Below are positions 1 to 5,389 of a DNA stretch of 9,628 bases, piece after piece; positions within the stretch are counted from its first letter, which is position 1; each line of letters opens with the position of its first letter. This DNA comes from JBNKDD01 sp050288085 (GTDB taxonomy: Bacteria > Chloroflexota > Anaerolineae > Aggregatilineales > UBA3940). The stretch lies in contig JBNKDD010000216.1 in the NCBI GenBank assembly GCA_050288085.1, positions 1-9,628 of the forward strand, read 5' to 3'. The notes under the pieces are model-generated. The model did not search any database, had not been told where the DNA came from, and saw only the letters and a program-made list of their open reading frames with translations. Position numbers and translations under genes: made by a program.

Positions 1-160
1 CCTCTTCTTCCAGATGTAATTTGTATTTCTTCCATCCCTCTTGTTTGCTCGGCCCACTGAGTTGTGCAAATACGTCGATACCCCCTTCGCTTTCGGGATC
101 GTGACGGAAAGACTCATAGGCTTCTTTGCTATAGAGTGGTGCATTATTCTCATTCCCCAT
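1..160 (-). CDS. Unidentified protein, N-terminal part only (runs off left edge)
   Basis: An open frame reads leftward from an ATG at 160 to the window edge, giving about 53 residues that begin MGNENNAPLYSKEAYESF and continue with a charged, hydrophilic stretch ending in acidic residues. A Shine-Dalgarno sequence (AGGGAGAG) lies 7 bases upstream of the ATG, and a promoter with TTGAAG and TATACT boxes 17 bp apart sits at 201-229, so the start is well supported. No signal peptide or membrane segment is visible. I do not recognise the family, and the visible part has no catalytic motif. It lies downstream of the exporter operon on the same strand but is separated by a terminator and has its own promoter, so it is probably an independent transcription unit. 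Confidence 0.7.
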   Translation of the reverse strand, partial: MGNENNAPLYSKEAYESFRHDPESEGGIDVFAQLSGPSKQEGWKKYKLHLEEE

Positions 161-200
161 AACTAATCTCTCCCTGTAGTTTTATTGTTTTCTCCCGGTT

Positions 201-229
201 AGTATAGGGTCAAATATGTCACACTTCAA
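201..229 (-). promoter_or_regulatory. Predicted sigma-70 promoter of the left-edge gene
   Basis: Read on the minus strand, TTGAAG (224-229) and TATACT (201-206) are separated by exactly 17 bp and stand about 40 bp upstream of the ATG at 160. The match is 4 of 6 bases for -35 and 5 of 6 for -10. It lies beyond the terminator of the upstream operon, as expected for a separate unit. Confidence 0.55.
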
Positions 230-278
230 ACGCTCAGACATCCAACCTCAATGAAAAATAACACTCCTGTTCATTAAT

Positions 279-307
279 AAAAAAGATCAGGCTGTGCAGC
301 CCGATCT
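279..307 (-). terminator. Rho-independent terminator of the PadR-ABC exporter operon
   Basis: On the minus strand an 11-position stem (AGATCGGGCTG with CAGCCTGATCT, one G-T wobble) closes on a very short loop and is followed at once by a run of T residues (279-284). It begins about 40 bp after the permease stop codon. The plus strand has no T-run on its exit side, so it should act only on minus-strand transcription. Confidence 0.85.
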
Positions 308-346
308 ACTGTATTTGAAGTTGGTTGGCAATAGTTGTTGCGATGC

Positions 347-1132
347 TCATTCCTTCCAGCGGAGCCGCCACACCCCCAGCGCGATGAAGATCACCGCATA
401 GCCCATCAGCCCAACTATGGAGAACAGGGCGTTGTCGGGTAGGTGACCGAGTGCCAGCAGGGAGCCAACTAACTCGATCAGCATGCTGGTTGGCAACCAG
501 GGGATAATCGTCCCCATGGCGGCAGGCAGCATCTCCGGGGGGAAACTTCCCAGGAAGAACAGCGGCATGAAGATGAAGAAGTAAGCATAACCCGCTGCAT
601 CCGATCTATTGATGAACCCCGCCAGTGCCGACCCGAAGGCGATGAAGGTGATCCCGCCCAGTACCATGATGCCCAGCGCCAGCAGTGCACCGCCCAGGTT
701 GACAGCCACGCCGCCGAGCGCCAATCCCAGCAGCAGGACGGCTATACCCTGGATAATCCCGACCACGATCTGGCCGAGTGCTGCCCCGAAGATCAGGTTG
801 GCGAGTGGGGTAGGGGTCAGCAGCAGCCGCTCGAAGATGCCCTGTTCCCGCCACCGGCTGAGACGCGTGGCCTGGGTCTGACCGGCCATCATCACGCTCA
901 GGGCAACGACTGCCGGGAACATCATGGCGATCAGGTCTTCGCTCTCCTGGCTGCCATCCCTGGTCGAAATCCAGAAGGTGAACAGCATGAACAGCGGCAA
1001 ACCGAGCGTGAGTGCCATCCCTTTGATGTTCCGTAAGCTGGCCCACAGCAGCTTGGTGGCAAACTGCCAGGTTGATTGAAGATTTGCCGGTAGTTGAACC
1101 GGGCGATTTTGTTGTACCTGTGTAACCGTCAT
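347..1132 (-). CDS. ABC-2 type transporter permease
   Basis: This is the membrane subunit of an ABC exporter, expected to work with the ATPase encoded just upstream. The 261-residue protein has about six hydrophobic segments (near residues 38-56, 67-84, 112-138, 147-173, 181-197 and 236-256). A typical ABC-2 coupling segment, REQGIFERLLLTPTP at 95-109, lies between the second and third, and the conserved GSFPPEMLP stretch is at 195-203. I chose ATG 1132 because AGGAG (1141-1145) sits 8 bases upstream. A TTG at 1150 would add six residues and overlap the ATPase stop, but it lacks such a site. The start lies 14 bases after the ATPase stop, so the two are probably translated together. The partner architecture is that of DrrB-like drug or lipid exporters; the substrate cannot be read from the sequence. 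Confidence 0.92.
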   Translation of the reverse strand: MTVTQVQQNRPVQLPANLQSTWQFATKLLWASLRNIKGMALTLGLPLFMLFTFWISTRDGSQESEDLIAMMFPAVVALSVMMAGQTQATRLSRWREQGIFERLLLTPTPLANLIFGAALGQIVVGIIQGIAVLLLGLALGGVAVNLGGALLALGIMVLGGITFIAFGSALAGFINRSDAAGYAYFFIFMPLFFLGSFPPEMLPAAMGTIIPWLPTSMLIELVGSLLALGHLPDNALFSIVGLMGYAVIFIALGVWRLRWKE

Positions 1133-1146
1133 CGTAAACGCTCCTC

Positions 1147-2085
1147 TCAATTGCGGATGGTGCGCCCGGTCAGGTTGAGGAATACGTCCTCAAGGCTGGG
1201 CTGCTGGATATGAAGATCGGACAGGGTTGTGTCGTGCTGTCCGGCCAGTTTCATCAGGGCTTCCAGGGTGGCGATCACGTCGGCGGTCTGGATGCGGATG
1301 CTCTCTCCCTCGTGCCGAACGGTCGCGACACCGGGCAGCAGATGCAGTTCATCGAGGGGTAAATAGGCCGAGGTGGTGATCGACGACAGCCCCTCCAACC
1401 GGCTGATCAGCGCGGCGGGCGTATCCAGGGCGATCAACTGCCCGTGATCGATAATCCCCACCCGGTGACACAGGGTTTCGGCTTCTTCCATATAATGGGT
1501 GGTTAAAATGATGGTCCGCCCCTGGGCCTGAAGCTCCTGGATCATCTCCCACAGCACCCGCCGTGATTGGGGATCAAGACCGGTGGTTGGCTCGTCCAGG
1601 AAGATCAGCTCCGGGTCGTTGACCAGCGCCAATGCCAGCGCCAACCGCTGACGCTGCCCGCCGCTCAGTTTGCCGGGGAAGGCATTGGCTTTGTCCGCTA
1701 ACCCGACCTGGTCCAGCATTGACAAGGCTCCCTCGCGGCTGACCGGCTTTCCGTATAATTGGGCCATCAGTTCAACCTGTTCGACCGCCGTCAAATCGGG
1801 GAGCAGGCTGGTTGATTGCAATTGCACGCCGATCCGCTGCTTGATCGATGGAGCGTCCTGGTCGATATCCATCTGGAGTACGGCCACGCTTCCGCCGTCT
1901 GCCCGGCGCAGCCCTTCAATGATCGAGAGGGTGGTGGTCTTACCTGCGCCGTTTGGCCCCAGCAGTCCGAAAATCTCTCCCCGGCGGACATTAAACGTTA
2001 CATCTTGAACGGCTTTGACCTCGCCGTATGCTTTTGACAGGTGCTCTACCTGGATCACGTCATGTGACGTGGTGATGTTGTTCAT
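1147..2085 (-). CDS. ABC transporter ATP-binding protein (DrrA-like exporter ATPase)
   Basis: This ATPase is expected to power the ABC-2 permease encoded downstream. All nucleotide-binding motifs are intact: Walker A GPNGAGKTT (43-51), Q-loop near 88-90, signature LSGGQ (140-144), Walker B LIFLDEP (160-166), D-loop GLDP (169-172) and the switch histidine H197. A C-terminal extension of about 100 residues ends in QPSLEDVFLNLTGR, the tail typical of DrrA/CcmA-type exporter ATPases with DUF4162-like ends. The total length of 312 residues is normal for that group. The ATG overlaps the padR stop by 4 bp (ATGA), and AGGA lies 9 bases upstream, indicating translational coupling. The substrate is unknown; control by a PadR repressor suggests a toxic or antibiotic-like compound, which is inference from context. 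Confidence 0.95.
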   Translation of the reverse strand: MNNITTSHDVIQVEHLSKAYGEVKAVQDVTFNVRRGEIFGLLGPNGAGKTTTLSIIEGLRRADGGSVAVLQMDIDQDAPSIKQRIGVQLQSTSLLPDLTAVEQVELMAQLYGKPVSREGALSMLDQVGLADKANAFPGKLSGGQRQRLALALALVNDPELIFLDEPTTGLDPQSRRVLWEMIQELQAQGRTIILTTHYMEEAETLCHRVGIIDHGQLIALDTPAALISRLEGLSSITTSAYLPLDELHLLPGVATVRHEGESIRIQTADVIATLEALMKLAGQHDTTLSDLHIQQPSLEDVFLNLTGRTIRN

Positions 2086-2633
2086 GGTTCTTTTTCCTGT
2101 AAATTCTTGAAGTCCTCTATAGCCTGCTCAATCCAATTGAGTTCGGCCTCGTAAGTCGCAATCCCATTCTTCAGTGTTAGCTCCCATAGGAACCTTTCTC
2201 GTTCAGAACGGGCGGCTGAATATAATGCCTTCGCGTCATCACTGTGATATTGAGCCAATCGTTCCCGCAGTTTGTCCCCGTAATCTGCCAGCAGCGCGAT
2301 GATCTCGTCGTCTTCAAGCAGGTTGGCAAAAGAAAGCTGTACCAGTAGGCGGTGGCGGACAGGTGGCAGATCGTAGTTCTGCTTCAACCAATCCCGCAGG
2401 ACTTGTTCGCCTGCCCCGGTGATCGTATACACTTTCTTATCCGGGTGATCAGTCTGTTCGACGATCTCTCGTCTTACTAATCCCTCCTCGTGCATCTGGT
2501 TCAAGGTGCGGTATATCTGGGTATGGGTTGCTGACCAGAAATACTGCATCGATGTATCAAATAGCTTTTTTAAGTCATAGCCCGTAAAGGGGCGGAAGTT
2601 AAGAAAACCCAGCAAAGCATGCTTCAGAGACAT
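2082..2633 (-). CDS. PadR-family transcriptional repressor
   Basis: This 183-residue protein fits the PadR family of winged-helix repressors. The N-terminal DNA-binding domain runs from SLKHALLGFL (2-11) through GYDLKK (18-23) and the recognition region ATHTQIYRTLNQMHEEGLV (35-53). The wing carries DKKVYTITGAG (65-75). The rest is a charged, helical C-terminal region of about 100 residues, like the Vir-type dimerisation domain of subfamily 1 PadR proteins. It is the first gene of the exporter operon and overlaps the ATPase gene by 4 bp. A GAGG site precedes the ATG by only about 4 bases. Its promoter is full of palindromes, so autorepression and control of the exporter are likely, as in known PadR-ABC pairs such as LadR and LmrR relatives. 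The ligand is probably a transported drug-like compound (inference). Confidence 0.93.
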   Translation of the reverse strand: MSLKHALLGFLNFRPFTGYDLKKLFDTSMQYFWSATHTQIYRTLNQMHEEGLVRREIVEQTDHPDKKVYTITGAGEQVLRDWLKQNYDLPPVRHRLLVQLSFANLLEDDEIIALLADYGDKLRERLAQYHSDDAKALYSAARSERERFLWELTLKNGIATYEAELNWIEQAIEDFKNLQEKEP

Positions 2634-2649
2634 GGTTCCTCACTATAGT

Positions 2650-2696
2650 ATATGTGCACATATGAAACTTGTTTCATATTATATATGTTTCATATA
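2650..2696. promoter_or_regulatory. Cluster of palindromes, probable PadR operator
   Basis: Three adjoining AT-rich palindromes lie between the padR start codon and its -35 box. ATATGTGCACATAT (2650-2663) is a perfect 14-bp palindrome. ATATGAAAC-TT-GTTTCATAT (2660-2679) has 9-bp arms around 2 bp. TATATG-TTT-CATATA (2682-2696) has 6-bp arms. The half-site GTTTCATAT recurs directly at 2671-2679 and 2687-2695, 16 bp apart. The ATG-T...ACAT character resembles known PadR sites. The second and third palindromes cover the -10 box, the spacer and the likely start site of the padR promoter, so binding would block transcription. Confidence 0.7.
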
Positions 2697-2706
2697 GATT
2701 TGGCAA
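2678..2706 (-). promoter_or_regulatory. Predicted promoter of the padR-ABC operon
   Basis: On the minus strand TTGCCA (2701-2706) and a perfect TATAAT (2678-2683) are exactly 17 bp apart, a near-consensus sigma-70 promoter. The start would fall near 2671, about 38 bp upstream of the padR ATG. It faces away from the LacI-gene promoter; the two -35 boxes are only 28 bp apart. Confidence 0.7.
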
Positions 2707-2734
2707 GTACTCAGTGAAATTTGGTGGGCAGGTC

Positions 2735-2763
2735 TTGACGCGGTATCGTTTTCGATGTACTAT
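2735..2763 (+). promoter_or_regulatory. Predicted promoter of the cellobiose cluster
   Basis: TTGACG (2735-2740) and TACTAT (2758-2763) stand 17 bp apart. The start would fall near 2770, the first base of the CelR-type operator. This spacing suits repression by a protein bound at +1. Confidence 0.6.
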
Positions 2764-2769
2764 AGGATA

Positions 2770-2783
2770 TGGGAGCGCTCCCA
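2770..2783. promoter_or_regulatory. CelR/CebR-type operator TGGGAGCGCTCCCA
   Basis: This is a perfect 14-bp palindrome centred on CG, the hallmark of LacI-family operators. The exact sequence is the one described for CelR of Thermobifida fusca and CebR of Streptomyces, which release DNA when cellobiose or cello-oligosaccharide binds. It lies at the predicted transcription start, 20 bp before the regulator's first likely ATG, so the regulator probably represses itself and the downstream genes. Confidence 0.85.
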
Positions 2784-2802
2784 AAACTATTAGGGGAAAT
2801 TG

Positions 2803-3921
2803 ATGGATATTGTTACTCCACCTCATCCTATCGATTTCCTGAGTTGGCCGACGTCAATTGAGAGCGTTCCCACCATTGATAGGAATGTTATGCCACAGGA
2901 AAAGAAGCGCCTAACCCTGGAAGAGATCGCCAAGAAAGCCGGTGTATCCCGCTCGACGGTGTCTCGCGTCATAAACGATCACCCTAGCGTACGGCCAGAA
3001 GTCCGCCAGCGTGTTCAACGGGTGGTCGAAAGGATGGGCTACCAGCCTAATGCGGCTGCCCGCAGCCTGGCGAGTAACCGCAGCCAGATGATCGGGATCG
3101 TGATTCCTCGAACCGTCAACTCGCTGTTTGTTGATCCCTTCTTTCCCACCTTGCTCCAGGGTGTTTCAGATGCTACCGCCGAATATAACTATCACCTGAT
3201 GCTGTCAATGCTCAGTGAACAATCGCAGGAAGAAGATTTCTACCGGCGTGCTTTACGCAGCCAGATGTTAGATGGCCTGATCATCTCATCGGCGTTTCTC
3301 GACGATCCGCTGATTTCCAGAATGCATCAAGAAGCCGTCCCGTTTATTATGATCGGGCGGCACACCGACCAACCTTCGATCAGCTATGTGGACGTAGACA
3401 ATGTCAATGGGGCCAGGCTGGCAGTTGATCACCTGATTGAACAGGGCCGCCGCCGGATTGCGACCATCACCGGGCCATTACAGACCAGTGTCGGTTTAGA
3501 CCGGCTTGAGGGCTATCAAAAGGCACTGCGTCGATCCGGGCTGCCGCTGGATGAGTCGCTGATCGCAGAGGGGGATTTCACCGAGAACGGCGGTTATATC
3601 TGCATGCAGCACCTGATGGCTGCCGAGCCGGACGCTGTTTTTGCCACCAGCGACCTGATGGCCGTTGGCGCGATGCGTGCTCTCCGGCAGGCTGAATGGT
3701 CGGTGCCGGATCGGGTGGCGGTGGTCGGTTATGACGATGCTCAGATCGCGGCTATTTCTGACCCGCCGCTGACAACGATTCGCCAGCCGATTTATCAATT
3801 AGGCCGGATAGCCGTTGAATCGCTGATCCGCTTGCTTGCAGATGAAGATATCGGCCCGATGCACACTATTCTGTCAACCGAGTTGGTGCTTCGCTCCTCA
3901 TCTGTCTTAACCGATGTTTAA
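2803..3921 (+). CDS. LacI-family regulator, CelR/CebR-like, of cellobiose genes
   Basis: This repressor-type protein has a LacI helix-turn-helix at residues 37-59 (LTLEEIAKKAGVSRSTVSRVIN), a hinge helix at 82-90 (PNAAARSLA) and a periplasmic-binding-protein-like sensor domain from about 97 to the end. The sensor shows the usual DGLI, DNVNGARLAVDHLIEQGRRRIATITGP and GYDD segments. ATG 2803 has a good AGGGG site 6 bases upstream and gives 372 residues with an unusual 30-residue leader. ATG 2890 (AGGA, 5 bases upstream) would give the family's normal N-terminus, MPQEKKRLTLEEIA, so the true start is undecided. An upstream TTG at 2800 is too close to the ribosome site. The operator in its promoter and the GH1 and GH94 genes downstream point to cellobiose as inducer; this is inference, as effector residues cannot be assigned by eye. 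Confidence 0.92.
   Translation: MDIVTPPHPIDFLSWPTSIESVPTIDRNVMPQEKKRLTLEEIAKKAGVSRSTVSRVINDHPSVRPEVRQRVQRVVERMGYQPNAAARSLASNRSQMIGIVIPRTVNSLFVDPFFPTLLQGVSDATAEYNYHLMLSMLSEQSQEEDFYRRALRSQMLDGLIISSAFLDDPLISRMHQEAVPFIMIGRHTDQPSISYVDVDNVNGARLAVDHLIEQGRRRIATITGPLQTSVGLDRLEGYQKALRRSGLPLDESLIAEGDFTENGGYICMQHLMAAEPDAVFATSDLMAVGAMRALRQAEWSVPDRVAVVGYDDAQIAAISDPPLTTIRQPIYQLGRIAVESLIRLLADEDIGPMHTILSTELVLRSSSVLTDV
2859..2872. promoter_or_regulatory. Possible second operator for the LacI-family regulator
   Basis: TGAGAGCGTTCCCA matches 12 of 14 bases of the operator at 2770-2783 and keeps the central CG. It lies 89 bp downstream, centre to centre, between the two possible start codons of the regulator. 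It could be an auxiliary site for roadblock or looping. The spacing is about 8.5 helical turns, which does not favour simple looping. Confidence 0.4.
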
Positions 3922-3942
3922 GCCGGGAGGCAATAGTGAAGG

Positions 3943-3962
3943 GGACACAGCTTACTGTGTCC
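3943..3962 (+). other. Intercistronic hairpin between regulator and GH1 genes
   Basis: GGACACAG and CTGTGTCC form a perfect 8-bp stem around the loop CTTA, 21 bp after the regulator stop and about 60 bp before the GH1 ATG. No T-run follows, so it is not a standard intrinsic terminator. It could protect or process the mRNA, or attenuate transcription partly, letting the enzymes and the regulator be made at different levels. I see no convincing promoter in the 100-bp gap. Confidence 0.5.
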
Positions 3963-4021
3963 TATTGTGAATGGGCCTGAATAATGCTTGGTGAGTTTCA
4001 TCTGAAAAAGGCAGGGCGTCC

Positions 4022-5380
4022 ATGAAAGTGGTGTCATTTTCAAAAGATTTTATCTGGGGAGTGGCAACGTCCTCTTACCAGATCGAGGGTGCCTGGGAGA
4101 AGGACGGTAAGGGCGAGTCGATCTGGGATCGCTTCTCACATACACCGGGCAAAATTGAAGACCAGTCTACCGGTGATATCGCCTGCGACCATTATTATCG
4201 CTGGGCAGATGACATCAGGATCATGCAGCGGATCGGTGCACAGGCTTATCGATTCTCGATTTCCTGGCCTCGCATCCTCCCGGCAGGGCGGGGGGAGGTC
4301 AACCAGAAAGGGCTTGACTTTTACAGCCGCCTGGTTGACGGCCTGCTAGAAGCCGACATTACGCCCTTCATCACCCTATATCACTGGGATTTGCCCCAGG
4401 CTTTACAGGATGAGGGGGGCTGGCCCGCTCGTTCGACGGCAGAAGCCTTCATTGAATATGCAGATGTGGTGACCCGTCACCTGGGCGACCGGGTCAAAGA
4501 TTGGACAACTTTCAACGAACCGTTTGTCAGCGCCTATGTGGGCCATTGGGAAGGCCGCCATGCACCCGGCCACACCGATCCCTCAGAGAATTTTTCCGCC
4601 GCTCACCATTTGCTGCTGGCACATGGCAGTACTCTGCCGGTGATCAGGTCAAATGCGCCGGGAGCCGATGCCGGGATTGTGTTGAACCTGGTTCCTCAAT
4701 GGCCTGCTTCATCCAGCCTGGTGGATAGGGCAGAAGCCTATCTATGGGACGGGATCGTTAATCGCTGGTATCTCGATCCCCTGGCCGCACGCGGTTATCC
4801 GGCTGATATTGTTCAACACGCTGAAGAAGAACACAGTGTATCCTTCGACTTTATCCAGCCCGGTGATATGGCGGTGATCGCTGACCCTATCGACTTCCTG
4901 GGTGTGAACTATTATACGCGGCGGATCATCCGCAGCACTACCGTTCCAGAATCGGATAACGCGCCACAAGAACTGTATCCGCCTTCACAGCCGACCGAGA
5001 TGGGCTGGGAAGTGTACCCGGAAGGGCTGGTTGAAGTTCTGGCGCGGCTGCACTTTGATTATCATTTCCCGGTGATCTACATCACGGAGAACGGTGCCGC
5101 TTATCCCGACCAGCCTGATAACGGAAACGTAAACGATCAAGCCCGGGTGGACTATTATGATCTGCACCTGAAAGCGGTTGCTCGTGCCATCGCGATGGGG
5201 GTTCCGGTGCTGGGATACTTTGCCTGGTCGATGCTGGATAATTTCGAATGGGCCTTTGGCTATACCAAGCGGTTTGGCCTGGTTTACGTAGATTTTGAAA
5301 CCCAACAGCGCATCTTGAAATCAAGTGCGCATTGGTATCGAGACCTCATTGACTCGCGACAAATAGAAATGATGGAGTAA
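4022..5380 (+). CDS. bgl: GH1 beta-glucosidase (EC 3.2.1.21)
   Basis: This retaining glycosidase removes glucose from the non-reducing end of cellobiose and other short beta-glucosides. It has 452 residues, the usual length of bacterial single-domain GH1 enzymes. The N-terminal GH1 signature FIWGVATSSYQIEGA lies at about 10-24. The acid/base glutamate is E166 in TFNEP (163-167), and the nucleophile is E356 in ITENG (354-358). HWDLPQAL and the C-terminal SMLDNFEWAFGYTKRFGL, which lines the glucose subsite, are also intact. There is no signal peptide, so it should act in the cytoplasm. The ribosome site is weak (AGGCAGGG region). It lies 100 bp after the regulator and 9 bp before the GH94 gene. 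Some GH1 enzymes prefer galactosides or fucosides; the GH94 neighbour and CelR-type operator make cellobiose most likely. Confidence 0.95.
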   Translation: MKVVSFSKDFIWGVATSSYQIEGAWEKDGKGESIWDRFSHTPGKIEDQSTGDIACDHYYRWADDIRIMQRIGAQAYRFSISWPRILPAGRGEVNQKGLDFYSRLVDGLLEADITPFITLYHWDLPQALQDEGGWPARSTAEAFIEYADVVTRHLGDRVKDWTTFNEPFVSAYVGHWEGRHAPGHTDPSENFSAAHHLLLAHGSTLPVIRSNAPGADAGIVLNLVPQWPASSSLVDRAEAYLWDGIVNRWYLDPLAARGYPADIVQHAEEEHSVSFDFIQPGDMAVIADPIDFLGVNYYTRRIIRSTTVPESDNAPQELYPPSQPTEMGWEVYPEGLVEVLARLHFDYHFPVIYITENGAAYPDQPDNGNVNDQARVDYYDLHLKAVARAIAMGVPVLGYFAWSMLDNFEWAFGYTKRFGLVYVDFETQQRILKSSAHWYRDLIDSRQIEMME

Positions 5381-5389
5381 TTAAGGCAA

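Noticed and set aside
478..1046. Open frames overlapping the permease gene in other frames (478-690, 606-1046, 609-881)
   Set aside because: Their translations are rich in Arg, Ser and Pro with no recognisable motif, while the permease frame has clear membrane segments and ABC-2 motifs.
1133..1150. TTG at 1150 as the permease start
   Set aside because: The AGGAG site lies inside the added stretch at the right distance from ATG 1132, so the ATG is preferred.
2640..2700. AT-rich palindromic region considered as a replication or plasmid origin
   Set aside because: No DnaA boxes or rep gene accompany it; the palindromes fit a repressor operator at a divergent promoter.
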